Source: Methanobacteriota archaeon (GTDB lineage Archaea > Thermoplasmatota > Poseidoniia > Poseidoniales > Thalassarchaeaceae). From it: DNA of 64,000 nucleotides. This document shows, one piece after another, positions 27,857-38,405 of this stretch. The notes beneath the pieces were generated by a model, which saw only the letters and a list, made by a program, of their open reading frames with translations, searched no databases and was not told the DNA's origin. Within the stretch, counting starts at the first letter, position 1. Every line of letters starts with the position of its first letter. The stretch is taken from positions 124,001 to 188,000 of the forward strand of contig JABIGF010000015.1 of the NCBI GenBank assembly GCA_018650285.1, given 5' to 3'. The translations under genes and the position numbers were made by a program.

Positions 27857-29302
27857 TCACAAATCTTTGAGGGCTGAATTAAGTTCATTCATCATCTTCT
27901 TTCCGTCACCAAACAGCATCATTGTTTTGTCTTCAAAGAAGAGATCATTGTCAACTCCAGCATAGCCAACATTGAGGCTGCGCTTTACGATAACAACAAC
28001 ACGAGCCTTGTCAGCATCAATAATTGGCATTCCACCAAGTGGACCCTCTCCTGTACGAGCAACTGGATTGACTGTATCGTTTGCACCAATCACTAGTGCA
28101 ACATCACACTCCGGCAATTCTGAATTGATATCTGACATTTCAATCAACTGTTCGTATGGTACATTAGCCTCAGCAAGTAGTACATTCATGTGCCCTGGCA
28201 TTCGGCCAGCTACTGGATGAATACCATACTTTACATCAACATCTTGAGACTCTAATAGGTCAGCGAATTCTTTGACTGCGTGCTGTGCTTGGCTAACTGC
28301 CATCCCATATCCTGGAATAATTACACAAGTGCTAATCCCATCACATACCATAGCCACCTCTTCGGGGTCGCTACCAACTTTTGTGCGAGTGACTGTATCA
28401 CGGCCGCCGCCTCCAAATGACTTGAAGAGAACAGCAGCTAATGTTCGATTCATTGCTTTACACATGATGAATGTCAAAATCAATCCCGCTGCCCCAACCA
28501 TTGAACCAGCAATTATCAAGACATTGTTACCAATTACGAATCCTGTGAACGCAGCAGCAATACCAGACATTGAATTCAACAAACTAACAACTACCGGCAT
28601 ATCTGCACCACCAATTGGCAGAACAAACAGGATTCCGAGCACACAAGAGGATGCCACAAGACCGTAGATGTAATCGGTATTTGTCGGCTCTTGAATTGTC
28701 AATACCACTAGAGCAAGAGAGACGAGCAACATTGCAACCTTGACGATATTCAACCATGGAGGGCCCCATGTAGGGAAATTTACCCACTTGCGACGACCGC
28801 GTGAATCCTTCTTTGTGAAAGGAATGTAAAATCCACCCATCAACTTCCCCATTGCCATTAGACTACCCGTGAGAGTTAACCAACCAACAAGTCCTGAAAG
28901 GCCAATTGCAACCCAGACAGCATACAATTCAACACCTGGTTCAGGAACATTGCCAATTTGTAGACGTGACAATACTTCAGAAAGACCAACCAGCGCTGAG
29001 GCAGCACCACCAAATCCGTTGAAGAGAGCGACTAGTTCAGGCATGCCAGTCATTTCAACACGGACTGCCATCCACCAACCGATGAGTGTTCCAAGTGCCA
29101 AACCACCGACAATTAGTTCGTAACCAATGATGCCATCAGTGTACATTTTTCCAAGTGTAACAAGAACTGCTAGAAGCATTCCTTGAGCGCCCATTTTGTT
29201 ACCATCAGGGGCAGTTCTTGGACTAGATAATTTCTTGATCCCCATGATGAAAAGTGCAGCAGATAATAGATATCCAATATCCCAAACGACAGCGTCTACC
29301 AT
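27857..29302 (-). CDS. pntB: NAD(P) transhydrogenase subunit beta
   Basis: GADMPVVVSLLNSMSGIAAAFTGF, IIPGYGMAVSQAQHAVKEFAD, GIHPVAGRMPGHMNVLLAEANVPY, VIGANDTVNPVAR. Confidence 0.95.
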   Translation of the reverse strand: MVDAVVWDIGYLLSAALFIMGIKKLSSPRTAPDGNKMGAQGMLLAVLVTLGKMYTDGIIGYELIVGGLALGTLIGWWMAVRVEMTGMPELVALFNGFGGAASALVGLSEVLSRLQIGNVPEPGVELYAVWVAIGLSGLVGWLTLTGSLMAMGKLMGGFYIPFTKKDSRGRRKWVNFPTWGPPWLNIVKVAMLLVSLALVVLTIQEPTNTDYIYGLVASSCVLGILFVLPIGGADMPVVVSLLNSMSGIAAAFTGFVIGNNVLIIAGSMVGAAGLILTFIMCKAMNRTLAAVLFKSFGGGGRDTVTRTKVGSDPEEVAMVCDGISTCVIIPGYGMAVSQAQHAVKEFADLLESQDVDVKYGIHPVAGRMPGHMNVLLAEANVPYEQLIEMSDINSELPECDVALVIGANDTVNPVARTGEGPLGGMPIIDADKARVVVIVKRSLNVGYAGVDNDLFFEDKTMMLFGDGKKMMNELNSALKDL

Positions 29303-29626
29303 TCAAGCACCCCCCTTCTTTTTGCGCTTCCCAGCAATCATCCCCAACATCTTGTTAGTGACCATGAATCCCCCGACAACGTTGATTGTTGCCATTACCA
29401 ATGCCGCAAATGCAAGCCAAGCGGCTGTGCCAGGATTGCCGTCATTGAAAGCGGCATTAGATAGGAAAAGTGCGCCAACAATTGTAATTCCTGAAATCGC
29501 ATTAGCGCCAGACATCAGTGGTGTGTGCAATGTTGGAGGAACCTTACTAATCAACTCGAAACCGAGGAAGATTGCTAAAACAAAAACTGTGATGCTACCG
29601 ATTAGTGCTGCTAGTGTGAGACTCAT
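29303..29626 (-). CDS. pntAB: NAD(P) transhydrogenase subunit alpha part 2
   Basis: FLGFELISKVPPTLHTPLMSGANAISGI and membrane helices; abuts pntB. Confidence 0.93.
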   Translation of the reverse strand: MSLTLAALIGSITVFVLAIFLGFELISKVPPTLHTPLMSGANAISGITIVGALFLSNAAFNDGNPGTAAWLAFAALVMATINVVGGFMVTNKMLGMIAGKRKKKGGA

Positions 29627-30786
29627 TCAACCACCTCCGCTAGACGCGATTGCTTCTCATGCATCGCTCCACCTGTGCAAATCAATACACCACCCATCCC
29701 TGGAATGTGGAAGTCGCTACCTTCTGGCGCACCAACAAGAATATCATCTTCTAAATCCAAAGTTAATTCTCCATCTTTGACTAGTGAAGTGACAAATGTA
29801 GTGAGGTTGTTTGAGTATAGCATACTAGCTGAAGATGCTAATTGGCCCGGTAAATTTGGTGTCCCAACAATTGTCACCCCGTTATCGGTAGTAATGATTT
29901 TTCCAACTTCTGTGAGTTCACAGTTTCCGCCGACATCAGCATTCATGTCAACCACAACAGAACCCGCCTTGAAGTTCTCAATAGCACTCGCTGGAACAGT
30001 AATTGGAGCAGGGCGACCAAAGATTCTAGCTGTTGTAACAATAACATCTGCATCAGATGCTACTTCACAAACTGTGTCATTGACCTTCTGAATAAATTCA
30101 GGAGTCAATGGCTTTGCATATCCTGAATCATCTTCAAAATCATCCATTCCATCAACTTCAATGAAACGGCCACCAACTGATTCAATTTGTTCAGCGGCGG
30201 ATTTCCTGACATCAGAAGCATATACAATGGCGCCAAGGCGCTTTGCAGTGGCAATTGCTTGCAAACCTGCAACACCTGAGCCCATGATAACAAACTTTGC
30301 AGGTCTCACAGTACCAGCGCTAGTAGTCATCATTGGAATTCCCTTTGGCACTTGAGCAGCGCCAGTCAATACCGCTTTGTAGCCAGCGAGATTATCTTGA
30401 CTGCTGTTAACATCCATCGCTTGTGCGCGAGAAAGTCTCCTAGGAATCATATCCATACTGAATAGTGTAATCTTAGCAGCCATTGCAGCCTTCACCTTTT
30501 CAGGGCATCTGAACGGATCAGATACACAAGCCACCATTTGTCCCTCTTTCATGCCATCTAATTCAGGCATGCCAATGGAAATCACAATATCAGCAGACAA
30601 GGCTGTAGTTCGGTCGCATACGGTAGCGCCCGCTTCAGAATATTGCGAATCTGAATGGTGGGCGTTTATGCCGGCTCCAGATTCGACAAGGACATCAAAT
30701 CCTAACTTCTTCAATTTCTTCATTGAACCAGGAACAATAGCAACTCTCGTTTCACCATCTGCTTCTTTCACGACACCTAACTTCAT
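29623..30786 (-). CDS. pntAA: NAD(P) transhydrogenase subunit alpha part 1
   Basis: MKLGVVKEADGETRVAIVPGSMKKLKKLGFDVLVESGAG, VMGSGVAGLQAIATAKRLGAIV, VVDMNADVGGNCE. Confidence 0.95.
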   Translation of the reverse strand: MKLGVVKEADGETRVAIVPGSMKKLKKLGFDVLVESGAGINAHHSDSQYSEAGATVCDRTTALSADIVISIGMPELDGMKEGQMVACVSDPFRCPEKVKAAMAAKITLFSMDMIPRRLSRAQAMDVNSSQDNLAGYKAVLTGAAQVPKGIPMMTTSAGTVRPAKFVIMGSGVAGLQAIATAKRLGAIVYASDVRKSAAEQIESVGGRFIEVDGMDDFEDDSGYAKPLTPEFIQKVNDTVCEVASDADVIVTTARIFGRPAPITVPASAIENFKAGSVVVDMNADVGGNCELTEVGKIITTDNGVTIVGTPNLPGQLASSASMLYSNNLTTFVTSLVKDGELTLDLEDDILVGAPEGSDFHIPGMGGVLICTGGAMHEKQSRLAEVVE

Positions 30787-31020
30787 GTTGTCTCACCTTG
30801 CCAAAAAAGGCGCCAAACAGGCACCCCCGAATTATCGGCACTCTTTCCGACCGGCATGAGGTTCTTGAATATGGCTCAAACACAATCAGACGGAACTTGG
30901 TGTATTTTTGACACTATCACGCCATCAAGTAGCCTAATTATGCAATTTGGCAAAGGAACAATCTGCAGCGGTGAGTATTTGGAGCCCCCCGGCCCGCCAC
31001 AGTTTACACAAGGTGATACC

Positions 31021-31959
31021 ATGGTTGAAGGGAAAACAAAAATTGCAGTAATTGGAGCAGGAAATGTCGGCGCAACTTGCGCCTTTGTTCTTGCACAAAA
31101 GAAACTCGGAGACATCGTACTGCTCGATATTTTTGAAGGGTTTGCAAAAGGAAAAGCATTGGACATGAGTCAAGGCGGACAAATTCTCAATTACGATGGC
31201 AGTATTACTGGAACTTCCGACTACGCTGACATCGCTGGTGCAGAAGTAGTAGTAGTTACATCCGGATTTCCAAGGCAACCAGGAATGAGCAGAGAAGACC
31301 TAATCGGTAAGAATGCTGATATCGTTTCCCAAGTTGGTGCTGGTATTCGTGAACACGCACCAGATTCGGTAATTGTCATGGTTACAAACCCACTAGATTT
31401 GATGACCTATCACATGCAAAAAGTGACTGGTTTCCCACCACATCGAGTAGTAGGGCAGGCCGGAATTCTTGACTCAGCTCGTATGACTCATTTTGTTGCC
31501 CAAGAGATTGGATGCTCAAACGAAGATGTTCAGGCAATGGTTCTTGGTGGCCATGGAGATACTATGGTCCCCCTCCCACGTTATACCACTGTAGGTGGCA
31601 TTCCCATCACACAACTATTGGATAGCGACACAATTGACGCCATCAGTAAGCGTACTGCTGGTGGTGGCGGAGAAATTGTCAAACTTCTTGAGCGAGGTAG
31701 CGCCTTCTATGCACCCGGCTCAGCCGCTGCAATTATGGCAGAATCGGTTGTCAAAGACCGCAAGCGACTCCTCCCCTGCTCTGCTTACCTTAGTGGCCAA
31801 TATGGCCTAGATGACATCTATATCGGTGTCCCAGTAACACTTGGTAAGAATGGTGTTGAAAATATCATCGAGTTGAACTTAGAAGACTCTGAACTTGAAA
31901 GCCTACAAGGATCTGCAAACTTCTACAAAGGCCAACTAACCGAACTACTTGGGTACTGA
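31021..31959 (+). CDS. mdh: Malate dehydrogenase
   Basis: KIAVIGAGNVGATCAFVLAQKKLGDIVLLDI, VTSGFPRQPGMSREDLIGKNA, MVLGGHGDTMVPLPRYTTVGGIP. ATG 31021 has AAGGTGAT upstream. Confidence 0.95.
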   Translation: MVEGKTKIAVIGAGNVGATCAFVLAQKKLGDIVLLDIFEGFAKGKALDMSQGGQILNYDGSITGTSDYADIAGAEVVVVTSGFPRQPGMSREDLIGKNADIVSQVGAGIREHAPDSVIVMVTNPLDLMTYHMQKVTGFPPHRVVGQAGILDSARMTHFVAQEIGCSNEDVQAMVLGGHGDTMVPLPRYTTVGGIPITQLLDSDTIDAISKRTAGGGGEIVKLLERGSAFYAPGSAAAIMAESVVKDRKRLLPCSAYLSGQYGLDDIYIGVPVTLGKNGVENIIELNLEDSELESLQGSANFYKGQLTELLGY

Positions 31960-32035
31960 TTAAGCACATATTATCGCTTAGATTGTCACACTACGACATC
32001 GGCGGTTTGATGGCATACGGGCAGGTCGCTTTACC

Positions 32036-32815
32036 ATGGCAGAGCAGCATCTTTACCTAGAGCACGATGGGAAAGTGCTGCTAGTTGATGCAAATGGCAA
32101 TGGCCCACAACTACCAATACGAGGTAGAACTTCTGTAGATTCAGACGCTACAAATGATGGATGGATATACCGATTGCCTTCAGAAGAAGAGGCTAGTAAG
32201 TTAGGACTTACTTGGCAAGTAAAGAGAGTAAACCGATTCAAATTCGGTGACGTGATTTACGAAGTCACCCACGCTCTACCAGATGTGGAATGGCCTCGCG
32301 ATTGGGCATGGAAAGATAACCTGATTTCAGATTCAGGTGTACACCCTGCCGCAAGAGAGAGTGTCTATAGAACGATGCATAGGCTTGTAGCCAAAGTAGT
32401 ATTGAGAAACCCTCAAGGGCAACTACTTCTTCAAAAAGTCAAGCGCGGTTTTTTCACTGGCCACTGGACATTACCGGGTGGATTCCTTGATTATGCTGAG
32501 CACCCTCGACGTGGAGCAGAACGAGAACTCTTGGAAGAACTCGGTGTGAAACTTACACTACCAGACCCTCGTGGAGAGACAGGGGAAGTCCATAGTGGCA
32601 TTGACCGTTGTATAGTTCAAGAGAGGATATTCAATGCAGAAGGAATCGATTGGATTTCATTCACATATCTCGTAGATGTAGAAGAAGGGATTGAGTTTGT
32701 ACTAAAACCAGACGAAGTCGAAGAAGCAAAATGGTTTGACAAAAATGACGCATTGTCGATAGGAGCATCACTATTTGATATTGAGGCTTTTAGAATATTT
32801 ATTGAGGAGGAATGA
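32036..32815 (+). CDS. NUDIX hydrolase
   Basis: Nudix box GGFLDYAEHPRRGAERELLEELG. Confidence 0.9.
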   Translation: MAEQHLYLEHDGKVLLVDANGNGPQLPIRGRTSVDSDATNDGWIYRLPSEEEASKLGLTWQVKRVNRFKFGDVIYEVTHALPDVEWPRDWAWKDNLISDSGVHPAARESVYRTMHRLVAKVVLRNPQGQLLLQKVKRGFFTGHWTLPGGFLDYAEHPRRGAERELLEELGVKLTLPDPRGETGEVHSGIDRCIVQERIFNAEGIDWISFTYLVDVEEGIEFVLKPDEVEEAKWFDKNDALSIGASLFDIEAFRIFIEEE

Positions 32816-33546
32816 GATTGATTGATGAAAATGAGAGGCGTGAAAAATTACTGAAACTTGCAATCACAGTTGTTGTAGCAACCGCAATTCTTTCACAAAT
32901 CATGCTACAACTTGGAGAAGGTTCACGTAACGATGAATTGAATTTCACAGACCAATTAGATGAATTTGACCAACCAATGACATTTGAAGAGGGTTTGCCT
33001 CCTTTCATTTCCTCAGCCGGTGTTTATGCCCCAGAAAGTATTGTATTTGGGATTGGTTTTACCATTTCTGGCATATTATTCATCCTACTGGCCTATGAAA
33101 TGGGTATTTGCAATCGCATTATATTATCGCGGCATGAATCTACAAAAATTCACATCTTTAGCAATAATATTGGAATGCTAGTGGGAATGTTCACCGGTGT
33201 ATCGCTAGCATTGATAGCATGGACTCCGATGCACACCCAGCTGATTGCTCACATCGCCCTCGCTCTCCAAATATTCTACGGAGGCATGATATGGGCAGCA
33301 TTAGTGACAATTTCTAGAGTGAAAGTTGACTCAAATGAGAGACTCAATAATATCCCCATCACCCCATTAAGATGGGGCCTAATTGCTACAGCATTTATTT
33401 CTCTACAACTATCAAGCGTAGCCATTGCAAACCATTCATTTGATCTAGCAGCCGTCTTTGAATGGGTGCTATTTTTCGCACAAGTTGGAGTCCTGTACAC
33501 ATTCCAGACCTCCTTCAAACCACACCACGACTCCGAGGAGGAGTGA
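32812..33546 (+). CDS. Integral membrane protein of unknown function
   Basis: Multiple hydrophobic helices; start overlaps the NUDIX stop. Confidence 0.65.
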   Translation: MRLIDENERREKLLKLAITVVVATAILSQIMLQLGEGSRNDELNFTDQLDEFDQPMTFEEGLPPFISSAGVYAPESIVFGIGFTISGILFILLAYEMGICNRIILSRHESTKIHIFSNNIGMLVGMFTGVSLALIAWTPMHTQLIAHIALALQIFYGGMIWAALVTISRVKVDSNERLNNIPITPLRWGLIATAFISLQLSSVAIANHSFDLAAVFEWVLFFAQVGVLYTFQTSFKPHHDSEEE

Positions 33547-33548
33547 GT

Positions 33549-34523
33549 GTGAACACTCTATTGATAGTATCAGAACCAGATATTGCTTCAACCATCCAAG
33601 GCGATGCACTGCTCCTTCGTGGTGGATGGCATGAGGAGGGTGAAGTAGAAGGTGGGAAAAGTTGGTCTCACGAAATTGCACCAGTCCATCTTTGGTGGTT
33701 CCCTGGCAAAGTTCTTTCAGAAGATCACTTAGACAAGCGCTACGAACAAATATCGGGGTTTGTTGTGGGTGAAGTGATTTTTCTTTCTCGTCATTTTGCT
33801 GCAAGTGGTCAACCTAGTTTGACCCTACACCCAATTGGTGTACCTGGTGAATCACCTATTGGAGAGGTCGCAGAATATGGCGGTTTCAAAGGTGATGCTG
33901 TACCGCCAAACCAGAGATTTGCAGCATGGTTTAGGCGTATGAGTCAAGCCGGCGAAGAATACGGCCTGATTCCTGAATTTGATATGACAATAGAAACTAC
34001 CCATCATGGACCATTTCTTGAATCGCCAACCATGTTTGTTGAAATTGGCTCATCTGAAATGCAGTGGGGTCGCAAAGATGCTGCCGAAGCATGGGCCGAT
34101 GTCATTTCCGAAGGATTAGGCCTTGATGGCGGAGATGGCCTTGGAGATTGGATGATTCTAAGTCTTGAAGAACAGAGTAATGCAAAAATCATGCTTGGCC
34201 TAGGTGGTGGCCATTATGCCCCTCGGCATACTGATGTTATCCGCAAGACAAAATGTTGGGCCGGTCATCAACTTGCCAGTTACGCCTTGGAGATGAATAA
34301 ACCAGAGGACCCTGCTTGGGACCCAATATTGGGTGAACTGCCAACAGGGCAATGGAAACATGCGATTGAAATCGCCTATAACAAGACTGCTGAAGCATTT
34401 CCAAATGGTAAGATTATCGCTCATTTAGATAGAAAATCGTTCAAAGGTTGGCAACGCCAAGCCATCAAAAGATTCTGTGCCGAACTGAAAATACCCATTG
34501 GAAGAACGGCTGATTTCTACTAA
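33549..34523 (+). CDS. dtdA: D-aminoacyl-tRNA deacylase (archaeal DtdA type)
   Basis: FLSRHFAASGQPSLTLHPIGVPG, MTIETTHHGPFLESPTMFVEIGSSEMQW, GLGGGHYAPRHTDV. GTG 33549 preferred over tracked 33462. Confidence 0.85.
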   Translation: MNTLLIVSEPDIASTIQGDALLLRGGWHEEGEVEGGKSWSHEIAPVHLWWFPGKVLSEDHLDKRYEQISGFVVGEVIFLSRHFAASGQPSLTLHPIGVPGESPIGEVAEYGGFKGDAVPPNQRFAAWFRRMSQAGEEYGLIPEFDMTIETTHHGPFLESPTMFVEIGSSEMQWGRKDAAEAWADVISEGLGLDGGDGLGDWMILSLEEQSNAKIMLGLGGGHYAPRHTDVIRKTKCWAGHQLASYALEMNKPEDPAWDPILGELPTGQWKHAIEIAYNKTAEAFPNGKIIAHLDRKSFKGWQRQAIKRFCAELKIPIGRTADFY

Positions 34524-34581
34524 TCTAATATGGGTAATCGTCAAAGAGCGGGCGCGATGTTCTGCCTTCAGGGGTGGAGCC

Positions 34582-35553
34582 GTGGGTCTGTTCGGAAAGA
34601 TGATGGTCACGCTATTGCCAATTACTCCGAAATTTATTGTTGGGTGGGTAGCAAAACGGTATGTTGCTGGCAAAGACCTGCAATCCGCTGTGGCAAAAAT
34701 GAAAAAACTGGGGAAGAAAGAAGGTTGTTGTTTCACTGTTGACGTTCTTGGTGAAGAAATTTCATCACTTGAAGAGGCTGCTTTCTTTTTGGCTGAATAC
34801 GAGCGCGTGATTGATGCCATCGGTGCAGAAGGACTAGACGCTAATATCTCAATCAAACCTACTGCTTTCGGACTTCTAATAGATGAAGAGGTAGCACTCT
34901 CAAATGTTCAACAATTGCTTGAAAAAGCTGCTGAACATGAGATGTTTGTCAGACTTGACATGGAAGACCATCGTGTGACTCAATCAACGATTGATGTCGT
35001 CCTAAAAATGCATGAAAGAGGTTTGACGAATGTTGGAATTGTGCTTCAAGCACGATTGTTTAGGACCATTGATGACATAAATGCAATCTCTGAAACACTG
35101 GGTGACGCCGCTGACATTCGACTCTGTAAGGGAATATATCTTGAGGGCGCTGAAATTGCCCATACCGGATATAATGATATCAACACTGCTTTCTCTGACG
35201 CTCTCAAAGTAATGTTGGCAAATGGCTCATACTGCGCCATAGCAACACATGACAAACCAGTTGTGGCCGACTCACTCAAACAATTACAAGCGATGAATAT
35301 GGGGCCAACATTGGATGACCCAAGAGAAGATGCAAGGGTGACAGGGGCAGATAAGGGGCCTGGTTATGAATTCCAAATGCTTCTTGGAGTAAGAGGTGAA
35401 TTGCGCCGCCAACTCCTCAAACAGGGACACCGAGTTAGAATCTACATCCCGTATGGAAAAAGATGGTACGAATACAGTATGAGGCGCCTACGAGAAAATC
35501 CTGACATCGCTTGGCATATTACCAAATCATTCCTAATGCCTTGGAGCAAATAA
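34582..35553 (+). CDS. Proline dehydrogenase
   Basis: ANISIKPTAFGL, FVRLDMEDHRVTQSTIDV, IRLCKGIYLEG, YCAIATHDKPV, VRIYIPYGKRWYEYSMRRLRENP. Confidence 0.88.
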   Translation: MGLFGKMMVTLLPITPKFIVGWVAKRYVAGKDLQSAVAKMKKLGKKEGCCFTVDVLGEEISSLEEAAFFLAEYERVIDAIGAEGLDANISIKPTAFGLLIDEEVALSNVQQLLEKAAEHEMFVRLDMEDHRVTQSTIDVVLKMHERGLTNVGIVLQARLFRTIDDINAISETLGDAADIRLCKGIYLEGAEIAHTGYNDINTAFSDALKVMLANGSYCAIATHDKPVVADSLKQLQAMNMGPTLDDPREDARVTGADKGPGYEFQMLLGVRGELRRQLLKQGHRVRIYIPYGKRWYEYSMRRLRENPDIAWHITKSFLMPWSK

Positions 35554-35568
35554 TCGCTCAAAACAAAA

Positions 35569-36315
35569 TCACTTGTATTTATGAGATTGATATTTGCGCT
35601 TTGAATGGATATTCTCCGTCTTAACCTTCTCTTGATGTTCATCTCGGCCTCGGAAATTTTGACCTTTCCATTTGCCGCGCTCAATCCTAGCCTCTGCTTG
35701 CCTATCTTCGTCAGTTGGTGGCAGATGTAGGAATACCCTGCGAATATCAGTAGCCTTCATTTTCCCATTCAAGGTTCTACGCTTTCCGCTGTGAAGTGCT
35801 CTAATACGCCATTTCTCTCCTGAATGTTCGTAAATAGCACCACAAGTAAATTGTTTATCAGGGTCACACATTATTGAATCTGAGAATGAATACTCACCTT
35901 CTGTAAAAGTTAATCGTACCATCACCATATCTCGACGAGCCGCCCAGACCATCAAGACATCATCAACTGAAACACGCTTAGCTGAATTGGCATCAGGCAT
36001 CTCAAGACGTGTGATCTCCCAAACAGCATCTTCGTACTCAAATGTGTCACCCAGTGAAAACATTTCATCGACATCAATCTCTATTCTGACTTGACGAGAA
36101 TTATGCATTTCAGAAAGAGTAAAACGAATTTCTTTTGACTTTGGAGGACGAAGTTGAATAGTCTGTACATTGTTACACTCAGAACACTGAACAAGGTGGT
36201 CAATTCCCTTACCTTTCTCCTTTGAGCGAAGAATGGCATGAGCGGTTTCTTCATCACAATGGGGGCAAAATGCGAAGTTTTCGAGTTCCTCCTCGTCCTC
36301 TAATGCCTCATCCAT
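35569..36315 (-). CDS. HVO_0476-like zinc-finger protein
   Basis: FCPHCDEETAHAIL...VQCSECNNVQTIQL zinc ribbon plus beta-rich region. Confidence 0.7.
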   Translation of the reverse strand: MDEALEDEEELENFAFCPHCDEETAHAILRSKEKGKGIDHLVQCSECNNVQTIQLRPPKSKEIRFTLSEMHNSRQVRIEIDVDEMFSLGDTFEYEDAVWEITRLEMPDANSAKRVSVDDVLMVWAARRDMVMVRLTFTEGEYSFSDSIMCDPDKQFTCGAIYEHSGEKWRIRALHSGKRRTLNGKMKATDIRRVFLHLPPTDEDRQAEARIERGKWKGQNFRGRDEHQEKVKTENIHSKRKYQSHKYK

Positions 36316-36411
36316 GAACCACGCCCGTGGCCCACCCCTCTTGAACCCGACCCTTGGGTTGCAATACTTAGGGGGGCAATCATTGAACAGCGTCTATCTA
36401 TCCCATGGTAT

Positions 36412-37125
36412 ATGGAAGGAGAACTACACCCCCTTGATACACTCCTTTCAAAGAATGAAATGCTCAGCCGAAAAGAACCTGAAATTGCCGCCAATATTGG
36501 TGAACAATTACAACATATGAATCTACAATCTCTACCAATTAGTTTGCGAAGAAGAATTCGCGACATCATTGCTAGAATCAATCCGCAAACAGTGATTGAA
36601 GTTGGAGCCGGCATCGGTCATTTGTCGGCTTGGCTGTTTGATTTATGGCAAGATAACGATTTGCAACCTGAACGTTATGTGATGGTGGAATCTGGTGGTA
36701 AATTTGGTGTTATTTTGAAACGACTCGTTGAGCGCCATGATGCTAGCAAATGGAGTCAGATATTGGTGACTGATTGGACTGATTTGGTTGGGCGACAACG
36801 AGCATGGGATGCGGCACATGCTAGTAATGCGAAAGCCGCTGTTGAGATGCCGCCATTGGCTACATCAATTGACATCTGCATCATTGATGTTGGCTGGAAG
36901 AATCAGAATGAATGTATTATGGCGGCAATTCCACTACTTGGAAAAGATGGGTTGCTCCTTACTGCAGAGCCAGAAGTTCCTACTGAAAACGATTCAGATG
37001 AAGACAAAATTACAGCCTTCAATGAATGGATCACACTCATTAAATTGGTTCATGAAACACACGATGTCGGATTTGTTCCTATGTTCAACGGCACACTGGT
37101 TGGAATAAAACGCAAACAAACATGA
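36412..37125 (+). CDS. SAM-dependent methyltransferase-like protein
   Basis: VIEVGAGIGHLSAWLFDLW resembles motif I; IDICIIDVGW. Confidence 0.6.
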   Translation: MEGELHPLDTLLSKNEMLSRKEPEIAANIGEQLQHMNLQSLPISLRRRIRDIIARINPQTVIEVGAGIGHLSAWLFDLWQDNDLQPERYVMVESGGKFGVILKRLVERHDASKWSQILVTDWTDLVGRQRAWDAAHASNAKAAVEMPPLATSIDICIIDVGWKNQNECIMAAIPLLGKDGLLLTAEPEVPTENDSDEDKITAFNEWITLIKLVHETHDVGFVPMFNGTLVGIKRKQT

Positions 37126-37134
37126 GTTAGTACC

Positions 37135-38307
37135 TCAAGAATTCGCCACAGATAATAGGGACTCAGCGTTGAAAATACCATACCCTGCGTGGTCATCATG
37201 CCCCTCTTGTCCAGTTGCACTGTCTGAAAGCCACTGCTTTACATCTGAAATAGCACCACTGCCGCCTGAACTGCCATCATGTTGCAACTCTGGTTTCTCC
37301 TCTAGCAGTAGAGCGAGACCTCCGGCAACCCAAGCGGTTGCTGCTGAAGTCCCTGATGCGTATGCCCACGGCAAATATCCATCTTCGGTTTGCTCTAACG
37401 GAATCAAAATTGGCACATCTTTTCCTGGAGCTGTGATTTCAGGTTTCATATCGGGGTTACTTCGAGGAAGGATTGGAGGTAAAGGAAAAAATCGGCCGTT
37501 GTTATCTCCTTGGCTAGAACCTTCCCAAATTCCACCGTGTCTATCAATCCCACCAACACAAATTACATCTTCAACTGAACCAGGGCTTGAGACATCTCCA
37601 TCATCATCGGTACCATCATTGCCTGCTGCTGCAACTACGAATACACCGCTATCAAGTGCCGATTGTACTGAATTTTCTAAAGAGTCAGTACTACTAATGA
37701 AATAATTGAAACCGGCAGCGCCACCTAATGACAAAGATATCACATCAACACCTGAATCGACACACCAATCTACTGCTGCAGCAATTGTTTCATCAACGCC
37801 TTCTCCTTCAGATGACATTGCTTTGACTACAAACAAATCAACATTTGGCGCAACTCCTTCCATCCAACCATTAGCCCATATTAATCCGGCCATAGCAGTA
37901 CCATGGCCTTGGTCATCATACGGAGAATCTTGATTGTTAATCAAATCCTTCCAACCAGCCAAGGAGCGTCCTGAAAAATCGGAATGGGTCAAGTCAATTC
38001 CTGTATCAACGACACATACAGCAACACCCGAGCCTGTTGCAGTGACATTGTTTAAGCCGGTAATTGCTTGAAAATCATTCTGCCATGCCAGAAAATCATC
38101 AGGTGGCCCCATTGATTCGGCATCTTGGAAAAGATATTGATAAATTCCAATACTGGCGATTGTAACTGATGAAATAATCAACAAAGCGGAAAAAATAGAG
38201 AGGACGATGGCCATTTTTTTCTCATCAAGGCGAAATGAACGCTTTTCAGTATCTGGGAAGGCTGGCATTTCTGCCGTTTCCCAATCAACTTTGTCACCAC
38301 CCCCCAT
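37135..38307 (-). CDS. Membrane-anchored S8 family serine protease (subtilase)
   Basis: Catalytic blocks CVVDTGIDLTHSDF, GHGTAMAGLIW, ASGTSAATAWVAGG; N-terminal TM. ATG 38307 (MGGGDKVDWE) preferred. Confidence 0.9.
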   Translation of the reverse strand: MGGGDKVDWETAEMPAFPDTEKRSFRLDEKKMAIVLSIFSALLIISSVTIASIGIYQYLFQDAESMGPPDDFLAWQNDFQAITGLNNVTATGSGVAVCVVDTGIDLTHSDFSGRSLAGWKDLINNQDSPYDDQGHGTAMAGLIWANGWMEGVAPNVDLFVVKAMSSEGEGVDETIAAAVDWCVDSGVDVISLSLGGAAGFNYFISSTDSLENSVQSALDSGVFVVAAAGNDGTDDDGDVSSPGSVEDVICVGGIDRHGGIWEGSSQGDNNGRFFPLPPILPRSNPDMKPEITAPGKDVPILIPLEQTEDGYLPWAYASGTSAATAWVAGGLALLLEEKPELQHDGSSGGSGAISDVKQWLSDSATGQEGHDDHAGYGIFNAESLLSVANS

Positions 38308-38405
38308 GTTAACTCCAACCAATGCTGAGCATCTGCTTGATTTCAACCCGCCGCCATCACGAATAGAATGGAAACAGCAAACTTGAACAAATGAAAATGA
38401 ATAAT

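Noticed and set aside
30856-31020. N-terminal extension of malate dehydrogenase
   Set aside because: The Rossmann motif begins just after ATG 31021, which has an SD-like AAGGTGAT.
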